A model generated the notes under the pieces. It was not told where the DNA came from and made no database searches. It saw only the letters and a program-made list of their open reading frames with translations. A stretch of DNA of 8,989 nt from JANMMJ01 sp031373255 (lineage in GTDB: Bacteria; Pseudomonadota; Alphaproteobacteria; Rhizobiales; Aestuariivirgaceae). The position numbers and the translations under genes are program-made. The stretch covers positions 1-8,989 of the forward strand of contig JANMMJ010000176.1 in assembly GCA_031373255.1 (NCBI GenBank). Direction: 5' to 3'. Within the stretch, counting starts at the first letter, position 1. Each line of letters begins with the position of its first letter. Positions 1 through 6,717 of this stretch are shown one piece after another.

Positions 1-1
1 C

Positions 2-646
2 ACGCACGCAGTCGGCGCCATCCTCGCTGTCGATGCCACGGCTACGGCGGCGGTCACTACGAGGCCGCTGCTGCTCGGCGCCGATATCGTGTTCCATTCC
101 GCCACCAAATATCTCAACGGCCATTCCGATGTGCTGGCGGGTGCACTGGTCACGAAGCAGCCCGGTGAGCGCTGGAACGGAATCGCCAAATTGCGCACCC
201 AGATCGGAACACCGCTGGCGCCATTCGAATGTTGGCTGCTGGTCCGCGGGCTTCGCACGGTTTATGTGCGCTTCCGTCAGGCCTCCGCCAATGCACTCGC
301 CATCGCAAGGCATTTCGAAGGCCATCCAAGGATCGCGTCCGTGCTGTACCCGGGTCTCGCCAGCCACGCCGGACACGCCATTGCCAAAAGGCAGATGACC
401 GATGGCTTCGGCGGCATGCTTTCGCTGCTCGTGGATGGCGGCTTTGCCGAAACCCAGAAAGTCTGCACCAGACTGAAGGTGATCGTGCCCGCCACATCGT
501 TGGGCGGCGTCGAAAGCCTGGCCGAACATCGAAAGGCCGTCGAAGGCCCATCAAGCCCGGTGCCGGAAAACCTGATCCGTTTCTCCATCGGCATCGAACA
601 CCCCGACGACCTCATCGCCGACATAGAGCAGGCGCTAGGGAGTTAG
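2..646 (+). CDS. Cys/Met-metabolism PLP-dependent enzyme (cystathionine gamma-synthase/lyase or methionine gamma-lyase-like), 5' truncated
   Basis: The frame is open from base 2, so this is the last 214 residues of a protein; the family is usually near 390-400 residues, so the N-terminal half is outside the window. Seen in the sequence: HSATKYLNGHSDV, the segment whose Lys forms the PLP Schiff base (codons near 92-130); GGMLSL; SLGGVESLAEH; and near the end ENLIRFSIGIE, whose Arg is expected to bind the substrate alpha-carboxylate. These are hallmarks of the fold-type I trans-sulfuration family, which breaks or makes C-S bonds at the beta or gamma carbon of cysteine, cystathionine, homocysteine or methionine in the cytosol. 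The region that best separates synthase, lyase and sulfhydrylase is missing, so the reaction cannot be fixed. The strand just before the PLP lysine reads VDATATAAVTTRPL, more divergent than the usual VDATxATPVLTRPL. The gene is followed by a palindromic repeat that may end its transcript. Confidence 0.9.
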   Translation, partial: THAVGAILAVDATATAAVTTRPLLLGADIVFHSATKYLNGHSDVLAGALVTKQPGERWNGIAKLRTQIGTPLAPFECWLLVRGLRTVYVRFRQASANALAIARHFEGHPRIASVLYPGLASHAGHAIAKRQMTDGFGGMLSLLVDGGFAETQKVCTRLKVIVPATSLGGVESLAEHRKAVEGPSSPVPENLIRFSIGIEHPDDLIADIEQALGS

Positions 647-666
647 GGCAGCGCTGGGATTTTGTT

Positions 667-816
667 ATCGTCATTCCGGACAAGCTGCGCGATAAGCGCA
701 GCGCCGCCCCGGGGCCAAGCGCAAGATGACGGGCCTTTGGCCCGGCTGATCCGCTGGGTTCCGGATGCGCCCATGTCCCGGCAAAGCGCCGGGCCAAGAC
801 GCTCCGGAATGACGAT
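667..816. repeat. 150-bp palindromic intergenic repeat with 14-bp terminal inverted repeats
   Basis: Bases 667-680 (ATCGTCATTCCGGA) are the exact reverse complement of 803-816. Inside are two further hairpins: CGGGCC-TTT-GGCCCG at 730-744, and CCCGGC/GCCGGG at 777-782 and 788-793. The sequence is very GC-rich and has no convincing reading frame. Long hairpin elements with GTCATTCCGG ends are common dispersed intergenic repeats in alphaproteobacteria, so I read this as one copy of such a family; copy number cannot be seen from one window. It lies directly after the PLP-enzyme gene and could act as a rho-independent-like stop or an mRNA-stabilising 3' structure, although no T tract follows it. 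Confidence 0.75.
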
Positions 817-905
817 GGTCGAAGAATCTCGTCCGCCACCGCTCAGGAGCCCGCCACGCTTTGGCCCTATTGCGATGGTGAACCAGCGCCAGGAAATGGG
901 GAATC

Positions 906-1619
906 ATGGCAAGTTCAAACGATCGCATCCGCTCCATCCGGGAGATCGGCCTGCAGATGACGGCGTCGATCATGATTCCGCTGACTGTTGCCGGCATGGG
1001 CTGGTATTACACCCGCTGGCAGCAGAACCTGAACGACCTGAAAACCATGATCGACCTGGTCAGCGACCAGAACACCGAACGCCGCAAGTATGGTGTGGCC
1101 ATGTTCGAATACCTCCTGAAGAACGACAAGGTGCCGGTTGAGTTCGTGGCGGCGCAGCTTGATTTCGCCAACAATTCATCCGATCGCGAATTGCTCGGCG
1201 CCATGGAGCGCGCCCTCACCAAGGCGGCCCTGGTCAACGAGAATGTCGGCGCTGTGTTCGAAGAGGCCGCCAACCGTCTGCCCACCAGGCTGTTCGTGCA
1301 TGTGGTGAGCGATCCCCAGCGCCGCTGTTTCTACCAGCTTCTGGGTTCCCTTAAGGATGGCGACGAGGCCGCGATCACCGTGCCCTCGATCGCCAATGTC
1401 AAATGGGACGGCAAGGTCAACGAGATCCGCGCGCTGAAGGATGAAGATGTGCCCCGCGCCCGGAACATCGCCAACCTGTTCGGCGGGTTGGGCATGGAGC
1501 TGAAGGTCGTCAACCTCACCAATGTCTGGTCCGGCGCCAAGAAGGTGCGCCCCAATACGCTGGAATTGTGGTTCGGCAATATCGACCTGCCGCCGATCTG
1601 TGCCGCGAAGGGCGCGTAG
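906..1619 (+). CDS. Membrane-anchored hypothetical protein with a C-terminal alpha/beta domain
   Basis: This 237-residue protein is not one I can name. Visible features: a short charged cytoplasmic N-terminus (residues 1-17); one hydrophobic segment, about 18-35 (MTASIMIPLTVAGMGW), that fits a single membrane helix; then a polar helical stretch (WQQNLNDLKTMIDLVSDQNTERRK) likely to be coiled or a linker. A helical part follows to about 125. A C-terminal domain of about 100 residues (126-224) starts RLFVHVVSD and ends VRPNTLELWFG. Its layout (strand, Gln/Leu-rich helix, 'VPSIANV', a second strand-helix pair, then a terminal LELWF strand) resembles the small alpha/beta module found at the C-terminus of varied bacterial signalling and effector proteins; that is inference from pattern. 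The start is supported by AGGAAATGGGGA just upstream. The amidase gene follows after 56 bases, so the two may be co-transcribed. Confidence 0.8.
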   Translation: MASSNDRIRSIREIGLQMTASIMIPLTVAGMGWYYTRWQQNLNDLKTMIDLVSDQNTERRKYGVAMFEYLLKNDKVPVEFVAAQLDFANNSSDRELLGAMERALTKAALVNENVGAVFEEAANRLPTRLFVHVVSDPQRRCFYQLLGSLKDGDEAAITVPSIANVKWDGKVNEIRALKDEDVPRARNIANLFGGLGMELKVVNLTNVWSGAKKVRPNTLELWFGNIDLPPICAAKGA

Positions 1620-1675
1620 CACTTTCCTCTGGCGTCCCGGATGGCTAGGCTGATGCCGCGAAACAGCGAGACATC

Positions 1676-3088
1676 ATGCATCCCCTCATTTCAAAATCCG
1701 CCTGCGAGATCGTCGGCCTGCTGAAATCCGCAGCCGTCACCCCGTTTGATTGCCTCGATGCGCTGGAGCAGCGCATTGCCGCCGTCAATCCACAGGTGAA
1801 CGCGCTGCCCACGCTGTGTTTTGACCGCGCCAGGGCGCATGCCCGGAAGCTGATGGCGCTGCCTGTGGATCAACGCGGCCCTCTGGCCGGCCTTCCGGTT
1901 GCCATCAAGGATCTGGTCGATGTCGAAGGCGTGCGCTGCACGAGCGGCTCGCTGCTCTACAAGGATCGTATTGCCGAAACATCCGATCTCCTGGTGCAGC
2001 GCCTTGAGCGCAACGGCGCCATCGTCTATGCCATGTCGAACACGCCGGAATTCGGCGCCGGCGCCAACACCTTCAACGAGGTCTTTGGCGCCACACTCAA
2101 TCCCTGGAACGCCAGTCTTTCGGCGGCGGGCTCGTCCGGCGGCGCCGCCGTGGCGCTGGCCACCGGCATGGCCTGGATCGCCCATGGCAGCGACCTGGGC
2201 GGCAGCCTGCGCAATCCCGCCAGCTTCTGCTCCGTCGTGGGTTTGCGGCCATCGCCCGGCCGGGTGGCTGAAACCGTCCATGGCAAGATCGACAACACCA
2301 TGCCGGTCGAAGGGCCGATGGCGCGCAATGTCGAAGATGTGGCGCTGATGCTCGATGCGATGACCGGTGAGGAGCCGTCCAATCCCCTCTCGCTACCTTC
2401 CGATGGCACATCGTTTCTCAGCGCCGCGCAGGGTGGCTGGCTGCCCAGGCGTGTTGCCGTCAGCCGCGATCTTGGCATTACCCCCGTTGATGGCGAAGTT
2501 GCGGATATCGTGATGAAGGCCGCCTATCGCTTTGCCGATCTGGGCGTCGAAGTGGTGGAGGCGCATCCCGATTTCTCCGGTGTTCATGAATGTTTCGACA
2601 CCTTCCGTGCCCTGTCCTATGCCACGGGCTATGGCGCCTTGCTGGAAAACGGCCGGGACAGTCTCAAGCCGGAAGTTATCTGGAACACCGAGAAGGGATT
2701 GGCCTTGACCGGCTCTGACGTGGCAAGGGCTGAGAATCTACGCGGCCAGCTCTTTGCCCGCACACTCGCATTTTTCCGGGAGTACGATCTCATTCTCTGC
2801 CCGGCGACCATCGTGCCGCCCTATCCCGTCACCCAGCGCTACGTTGCCGAACTAAACGGACATACATTCGCCAACTACTACCAGTGGCTGGCCATCGCCT
2901 ATGCCTTCACCACCGTCTGCTGCCCAGCCATTTCCATTCCGGGCGGATTTACCCGTGATGGCCTGCCGGTCGGATTGCAGATAGCCGCGGCACCCCGAGG
3001 TGAAGCCCGCCTGCTCGCCGCCGCGCACAGTCTTGATCGCATGCTCGGCTTTTCGAAGTGCGTGCCCATGGACCCGCGTGTATCCTGA
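1676..3088 (+). CDS. Amidase-signature family hydrolase
   Basis: A 470-residue cytosolic amide hydrolase. The complete catalytic triad of the amidase-signature family is visible: Lys78 in VAIKDL, the cis-Ser Ser153 in AGSSGG, and the nucleophile Ser177 in GSDLGGSLRNPAS. The spacings (75 and 24 residues) equal those of the mammalian fatty acid amide hydrolase triad, so an active enzyme is expected. The late GLPVGLQI motif (about 429-436) is also present. The family hydrolyses a wide range of amides (aliphatic, aryl, indole-acetamide, ureido, or Gln-tRNA in GatA), and substrate cannot be told from sequence alone. No gatB or gatC lies beside it, and the C-terminal half lacks the GatA context, so a stand-alone catabolic amidase is more likely. 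The next in-frame Met is residue 60, inside conserved sequence, so ATG 1676 is preferred although its ribosome binding site is weak. It lies between the membrane protein gene and the acyl-CoA ligase gene. Confidence 0.93.
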   Translation: MHPLISKSACEIVGLLKSAAVTPFDCLDALEQRIAAVNPQVNALPTLCFDRARAHARKLMALPVDQRGPLAGLPVAIKDLVDVEGVRCTSGSLLYKDRIAETSDLLVQRLERNGAIVYAMSNTPEFGAGANTFNEVFGATLNPWNASLSAAGSSGGAAVALATGMAWIAHGSDLGGSLRNPASFCSVVGLRPSPGRVAETVHGKIDNTMPVEGPMARNVEDVALMLDAMTGEEPSNPLSLPSDGTSFLSAAQGGWLPRRVAVSRDLGITPVDGEVADIVMKAAYRFADLGVEVVEAHPDFSGVHECFDTFRALSYATGYGALLENGRDSLKPEVIWNTEKGLALTGSDVARAENLRGQLFARTLAFFREYDLILCPATIVPPYPVTQRYVAELNGHTFANYYQWLAIAYAFTTVCCPAISIPGGFTRDGLPVGLQIAAAPRGEARLLAAAHSLDRMLGFSKCVPMDPRVS

Positions 3089-3178
3089 ATTCACCACGTC
3101 ATTTGATATGCGTCGGTTTGGCCGGAAAAAGCGTAGTATAGCGTCAGGGATCGCCGAAGCGAAGAAAGGCAGGGCCAC

Positions 3179-4816
3179 ATGAAAGCGCTCATGCAGGACT
3201 GGCCCCTGTTGGTACACCGGGTGCTCGACCACGCCGCCCGCTGGCACGGCACGACTGAAATCGTTTCACGTTCGGCGGAAGGCCCCATTCATCGCTGCAC
3301 CTATGCCGATCTCGATCGCCGCTCGCGCGCGCTTTCCAGCGCCGTGCAGGCGCGCCTCGGCCTGAAGCTCGGTTCGATTGTTGGAACGATGGCCTGGAAC
3401 ACCTGGCGCCATCTCGAAATCTGGTACGGCGTCATGGGTTTCGGCGGCGTTGTCCACACCCTCAACCCGCGCCTCTTCAGCGACCAGCTGATCTATATCG
3501 TCAATCATGCCGAGGACCGCTGGATTTTCATCGATCTCACCTTCGTGGCGCTCTTCGAAAAATTGCAAGAGGCGCTGCCACAGGTTGAAGGCTTCATCAT
3601 CATGACCGGCCGGGCCCACATGCCTGCGGAAACAAGCCTGCGCAACGTGATCTGCTACGAGGAGCTCATCGCCGATGGCGACCCCGCGTTCCAATGGCCC
3701 GACCTTGATGAAAACAGTGCCTGCGGCATGTGCTACACCAGCGGCACCACCGGCAATCCGAAGGGCGTCGTCTATTCGCACCGTTCCAATGTGCTTCATG
3801 CGCTGACGACGAGCCTTGCCGACTCCAAGGATATTTCGAGCCGCGATACGGTCTTGCCCGTTGTCCCCATGTTCCATGCCAATGCCTGGTCGCTGGCCTT
3901 CAGCTGCCCGATGGCGGGCTGCAAGATGGTGATGCCCGGCCCCAAACTGGATGGCGCATCCATCTACGAACTGCTGGATACAGAGCAGGTGACCTTTACC
4001 GCCGCCGTACCCACCGTGTGGCTTATGCTGTTGCAATATCTTGAAAAGAATCCCGAGCTCAAGCTTGAACATCTGAATCGCGTCTTCATCGGGGGTGCCG
4101 CCTGTCCCGAATACATCATGAAGGCTTTTGTCGAGAACTACGATGTCGACGTCATTCACGGCTGGGGCATGACCGAGATGAGCCCTGTCGGAACACTGGG
4201 CACGAAATCTTCTCGCACTGCCGGTCTCGATCACGACGCATGGTGGCCGATCAAGCTCAAGCAGGGCAGGCCGCCTTTCATGGTCGATCTCAAGATCACC
4301 GATGATTACAATGTCAGCCTTCCGCACGATGGCAAGACTTTTGGCCGCCTCAAGGTGAAAGGTCCTGCCGTCGCTTCGGCCTATTTCAAGGGCGAGGGGG
4401 CCTCGTCGTTCGATGCCGATGGCTGGTTCGATACCGGAGATGTCGCAACCATCGACGAATATGGCTTCATGAACATCACCGACCGCTCCAAGGATGTGAT
4501 CAAGTCGGGCGGCGAATGGATTTCCTCGATCGAACTTGAAAACACCGCGGTCGGCTGTCCCGGCGTGCTTGAGGCAGCCGCCATCGGACTGCCGCATCCG
4601 AAATGGGACGAGCGCCCCCTTCTTGTGATCGTGAAAAAGCCGGGCGCCGATGTGGACAAGGTCCGCGTCATGGAACACATGTCCGGAAAAATCGCCAAAT
4701 GGTGGATGCCGGACGATGTCACGTTCGTCGATGAAATCCCGCATACGGCAACCGGCAAAATATCGAAGCTGGAACTGCGCAAGCGCTTCAAGGATTATCG
4801 GCTTCCTACCGCGTGA
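3179..4816 (+). CDS. AlkK/DmdB-type fatty acyl-CoA ligase (AMP-forming)
   Basis: A 545-residue member of the adenylate-forming (ANL) superfamily: it activates a carboxylic acid with ATP to an acyl-AMP and passes it to CoA. All core motifs are intact: the P-loop YTSGTTGNPKG (186-196); GWGMTE (328-333); GWFDTGD (415-421); DRSKDVIKSGGEW (435-447), the hinge region; and the catalytic Lys527 in ATGK of the C-terminal lid. Signature stretches such as TINPRLF-like TLNPRLF (94-100), NHAEDR, LPVVPMFHANAW and KWDERPLL closely match, from memory, the medium-chain ligase AlkK of Pseudomonas and the related 3-methylmercaptopropionyl-CoA ligases (DmdB). A medium/long-chain fatty acid or a methylthio-propionate-type acid is therefore the likely substrate. 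AAAGG nine bases upstream supports ATG 3179; a second Met at residue 5 is also possible. Alignments with AlkK would begin near that second Met. It lies 90 bases after the amidase gene and converges on the MBL gene. Confidence 0.94.
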   Translation: MKALMQDWPLLVHRVLDHAARWHGTTEIVSRSAEGPIHRCTYADLDRRSRALSSAVQARLGLKLGSIVGTMAWNTWRHLEIWYGVMGFGGVVHTLNPRLFSDQLIYIVNHAEDRWIFIDLTFVALFEKLQEALPQVEGFIIMTGRAHMPAETSLRNVICYEELIADGDPAFQWPDLDENSACGMCYTSGTTGNPKGVVYSHRSNVLHALTTSLADSKDISSRDTVLPVVPMFHANAWSLAFSCPMAGCKMVMPGPKLDGASIYELLDTEQVTFTAAVPTVWLMLLQYLEKNPELKLEHLNRVFIGGAACPEYIMKAFVENYDVDVIHGWGMTEMSPVGTLGTKSSRTAGLDHDAWWPIKLKQGRPPFMVDLKITDDYNVSLPHDGKTFGRLKVKGPAVASAYFKGEGASSFDADGWFDTGDVATIDEYGFMNITDRSKDVIKSGGEWISSIELENTAVGCPGVLEAAAIGLPHPKWDERPLLVIVKKPGADVDKVRVMEHMSGKIAKWWMPDDVTFVDEIPHTATGKISKLELRKRFKDYRLPTA

Positions 4817-4822
4817 TGCGGG

Positions 4823-5725
4823 TTACAGCGCCTCGAATTGTCCTTTCCCGAGAGTGCGGATCCTGCCGAGTTCGACCAGGTGATCGAGATGTGCGCGCGT
4901 TGACAGCGCCGCAGCGCCATGCAGCCGCGTGTCCACATCCGCATAGATGACACGCACGATAGCGGCAACGCTGCGGTCGCCCTGCTTTACCCGGTTCAGG
5001 ATGGCTTCTTCCCGCATCCGGCGATGCGCGAGAAAGGCGCGGATGAGCGGCTTGGGATCGGGCCGCGATGGCCCATGCCCCGGATGCAGCAGTTGATCGT
5101 CGCGCTCCAGCAGCAGTCTGAGGGAGGCCATGTATTGCGCCATGTTGCCATCGGGCGGGGCCACCACGCTCGTCGCCCAGGCCATCACATGATCGCCGCC
5201 GAATAGCGTCTTTTCCTCAAGAAGCGCAAAGCTCATGTGATCGTGCAGATGGCCCGGCGTGAAAACGGCTTCCAGCGACCAGCCGGGGCCGCTGACCGTG
5301 TCTCCATGCGCAACCGCGGCATCCGGCGCGAAATCGCTGTCGATGCTGGCATCGAGCCGGAACCCTTCCTCGGGCGCGGGGCCGCGTTTGACGCCGGAGG
5401 CAATGATTGCAGCACCCGTTGCCTGTTTCAGTCTCCGTGCAAGAGGCGAGTGATCCATATGTGTGTGGGTGACAAGGATATGGCTCACCGTTTCGCCGCG
5501 CACCGCGCTAAGGAGCGCTTCGAGATGCGCGTCGTCGTCAGGTCCCGGATCGATGATCGCCACCACGCCGCGCCCGGCGATGAAGCTCGAGGTGCCCTTG
5601 AACGTAAACGGCGAGGCATTGCCGCACACCACGCGCCGCACCAGTGGTGAAAGCTCAGCCGTTTCACCGGGGCGAATGTCGAAGTCGCGGTCGAAGGCGA
5701 GTGCGGTCATGGATCGGGTTGTCAC
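4823..5725 (-). CDS. MBL-fold metallo-hydrolase (LACTB2-like, with C-terminal winged helix)
   Basis: Up to 300 residues. The metallo-beta-lactamase fold is shown by HTHMDH (87-92, the HxHxDH zinc motif), His159 in TPGHLHDH, Asp178 in FGGDHV and His217 in HPGHGP, so both metal sites look intact. The last 70 residues (about 228-300: MREEAILNRVKQGDRSV, then DxHLVELGRI) fit the winged-helix-like tail of the LACTB2/BLACT subgroup, whose members include endoribonucleases and thioester or lactone hydrolases. The substrate is therefore open; a hydrolase of CoA or glutathione thioesters, or an RNase, are alternatives. Two starts are possible: GTG at 5725, or ATG at 5710 giving 295 residues. Neither has a clear ribosome binding site. 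I favour the ATG because the best bioY promoter spans the GTG. The stop lies six bases from the stop of the convergent acyl-CoA ligase; bioY is divergent. Confidence 0.9.
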   Translation of the reverse strand: MTTRSMTALAFDRDFDIRPGETAELSPLVRRVVCGNASPFTFKGTSSFIAGRGVVAIIDPGPDDDAHLEALLSAVRGETVSHILVTHTHMDHSPLARRLKQATGAAIIASGVKRGPAPEEGFRLDASIDSDFAPDAAVAHGDTVSGPGWSLEAVFTPGHLHDHMSFALLEEKTLFGGDHVMAWATSVVAPPDGNMAQYMASLRLLLERDDQLLHPGHGPSRPDPKPLIRAFLAHRRMREEAILNRVKQGDRSVAAIVRVIYADVDTRLHGAAALSTRAHLDHLVELGRIRTLGKGQFEAL

Positions 5726-5746
5726 TGCGTGGCAGGCGAACTATAA
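5719..5746 (+). promoter_or_regulatory. Candidate sigma70-type promoter for bioY
   Basis: TTGTCA at 5719-5724 and CTATAA at 5741-5746 are separated by 16 bases, predicting a transcript start near 5753 and a leader of about 33 bases before the bioY ATG. The -35 element overlaps the possible GTG start of the divergent hydrolase gene. I looked for the BioR palindrome (TTATCTATAA-like) that controls biotin genes in many alphaproteobacteria and saw only the half CTATAA. Confidence 0.5.
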
Positions 5747-5785
5747 GCGTTACCGGACAATCCAATACATCAGGGCAGGGGTGAA

Positions 5786-6364
5786 ATGAACATGAATACC
5801 AGTCTTCTCGCCGACCGTTTGTGGCCGGCAACCGCACAATCTCAGTTGCTGCGTAATGTGGCGCTCGCGGTGATCGGCACAGTGATTGTGGCGCTTGCGG
5901 CGCATGTGAGCGTGCCAATGCTGCCGGTGCCAATGACCTTGCAGACACTTGCTGTGCTGGCGATTGGCGCTGCTTTTGGGGCAAGGCTTGGCGCGGCCTC
6001 ACTGGCGCTCTACGCGGCGGAAGGAGCTGCGGGCCTACCGGTCTTTTCGCCCACGGCAGACGGATATCCCGGCATCACGGGTCCCACCGGTGGCTACGTG
6101 ATTGGTTTTATTCTCGCCGCCGGGCTTGTTGGCTGGCTGGCCGAACGCGGCTGGGATCGGAACCTGCCCAAAATGCTGCTGGCCACCGTGCTGGGCGGAG
6201 CAATACTGTATGTTCCGGGTCTCGCCTGGCTGTCGACCTTTGTCGGCGGCATGGCCAAGGCGGTCGAATACGGCCTGACGCCCTTCATTATGGGCGATTT
6301 GGTGAAGGCAGCTATTGCGGCAATAGGTTTTCCAGCCATTTGGGCGCTGCTCGGCCGCCGTTAA
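5786..6364 (+). CDS. bioY: BioY, biotin-binding S component of an ECF transporter
   Basis: A 192-residue integral membrane protein with about six hydrophobic segments. BioY signatures are clear: PVPMTLQTLAV (about residues 47-57), AAEGAAGLPVF (about 77-87), GPTGGYVIGF (about 98-107) and GLTPFIMGDLVKAAIA near the C-terminus. BioY binds biotin in the inner membrane; in many bacteria it works with an energising module (an ATPase and a transmembrane T component), while some solitary BioY proteins retain uptake activity. No ecfA/ecfT or bioMN gene is present in this window, so this copy is either solitary or uses partners encoded elsewhere. The ribosome binding site CAGGGGTGA lies directly before ATG 5786; a second ATG two codons later (5792) would change little. 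The gene is followed by tRNA-Pro on the other strand after only 27 bases. Confidence 0.95.
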   Translation: MNMNTSLLADRLWPATAQSQLLRNVALAVIGTVIVALAAHVSVPMLPVPMTLQTLAVLAIGAAFGARLGAASLALYAAEGAAGLPVFSPTADGYPGITGPTGGYVIGFILAAGLVGWLAERGWDRNLPKMLLATVLGGAILYVPGLAWLSTFVGGMAKAVEYGLTPFIMGDLVKAAIAAIGFPAIWALLGRR

Positions 6365-6391
6365 GCGATCATTCTGAAATTTATTGAAGAT

Positions 6392-6468
6392 TGGTCGGAG
6401 TGAGAGGATTCGAACCTCCGACCCCCTGCTCCCGAAGCAGGTGCGCTACCAGGCTGCGCTACACTCCG
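6392..6468 (-). tRNA. tRNA-Pro (anticodon CGG)
   Basis: Read on the minus strand, the 77-nt cloverleaf is complete. Its acceptor stem CGGAGTG/CACTCCG is perfect, the D stem is GCGC/GCGC around an AGCCTGGTA loop, and the anticodon stem is CCTGC/GCAGG with loop TTCGGGA (anticodon CGG at plus-strand 6432-6434). The T arm is GGAGG-TTCGAAT-CCTCT with one G-U pair, the discriminator base is A, and CCA is encoded. It decodes the proline codon CCG. A short leader separates it from a strong promoter at 6484-6512. Confidence 0.97.
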
Positions 6469-6483
6469 TCCTTGGCCCGTGGC

Positions 6484-6512
6484 CTTATAGCGGCGGGTTC
6501 GGTTGACCGCAA
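6484..6512 (-). promoter_or_regulatory. Promoter of tRNA-Pro
   Basis: On the minus strand, TTGCGG (6507-6512) and TATAAG (6484-6489) are separated by exactly 17 bases. The predicted transcript start, near 6477, lies about nine bases before the tRNA 5' end. A GC-rich stretch follows the -10 element, as is usual for growth-controlled stable-RNA promoters. Confidence 0.75.
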
Positions 6513-6516
6513 GCCA

Positions 6517-6545
6517 TTGCGGTTCGGGCGCCAAATCAGTATAGG
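6517..6545 (+). promoter_or_regulatory. Promoter of tRNA-Gln
   Basis: TTGCGG (6517-6522) and TATAGG (6540-6545) are separated by 17 bases, placing the transcript start a few bases before the tRNA at 6557. The -35 hexamer is identical to that of the divergent tRNA-Pro promoter, and the two hexamers lie four bases apart, back to back. Confidence 0.72.
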
Positions 6546-6556
6546 AAGCCCGCGAT

Positions 6557-6631
6557 TGGGGCGTAGCCAAGCGGTAAGGCAGCGGATTTTGATTCCGCCA
6601 TTCCCAGGTTCGATCCCTGGCGCCCCAGCCA
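6557..6631 (+). tRNA. tRNA-Gln (anticodon TTG)
   Basis: A complete 75-nt cloverleaf: acceptor TGGGGCG/CGCCCCA, D arm GCC-AAGCGGTAA-GGC, anticodon stem GCGGA/TCCGC with loop TTTTGAT (anticodon TTG), T arm CCAGG-TTCGATC-CCTGG, discriminator G, and an encoded CCA. It decodes CAA (and CAG by wobble). The weak first acceptor pair (T-A) and the anticodon are typical of bacterial glutamine tRNAs. Confidence 0.97.
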
Positions 6632-6637
6632 TTTTTT
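6632..6637 (+). terminator. Possible termination T-run after tRNA-Gln
   Basis: Six T residues follow the encoded CCA immediately, so the tRNA acceptor/T-arm structure plus the U tract could release polymerase. A perfect 12-bp palindrome (ATCCGGCCGGAT, 6647-6658) lies just beyond and could add to this. Rho-dependent ending is equally possible. Confidence 0.35.
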
Positions 6638-6700
6638 CATCCGTCGATCCGGCCGGATTCGCGCCAAAGCCATAATTGCGGAATTTTTTGATCTAGGAAA

Positions 6701-6716
6701 TGTTTCACGTGAAACA
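6701..6716. promoter_or_regulatory. parS: parS centromere site (ParB/Spo0J binding)
   Basis: TGTTTCACGTGAAACA is a perfect 16-bp palindrome identical to the widely conserved bacterial chromosomal parS consensus, bound by ParB to nucleate the partition complex and, with ParA and SMC, separate chromosome origins. The symmetry extends further: with one mismatched pair directly beside the core, 6695-6699 (AGGAA) and 6718-6722 (TTCCT) are also complementary. The site is intergenic, 69 bases after tRNA-Gln. In known genomes such sites cluster around the replication origin, so the window is probably origin-proximal; that is inference. Confidence 0.9.
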
Positions 6717-6717
6717 A

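Noticed and set aside
3263..3271. GTTTCACGT, half of a parS-like sequence inside the ligase gene
   Set aside because: Only one half is present and it lies in coding sequence; it is likely chance.
3266..4744. 492-codon open frame antisense to the acyl-CoA ligase
   Set aside because: It is the reverse complement of a fully convincing ligase gene with all family motifs; long antisense frames are common in GC-rich DNA and this one shows no known motif.
5736..5750. BioR operator upstream of bioY
   Set aside because: Only the half CTATAA is present; the other half of the palindrome is missing, and the hexamer is better explained as a -10 box.
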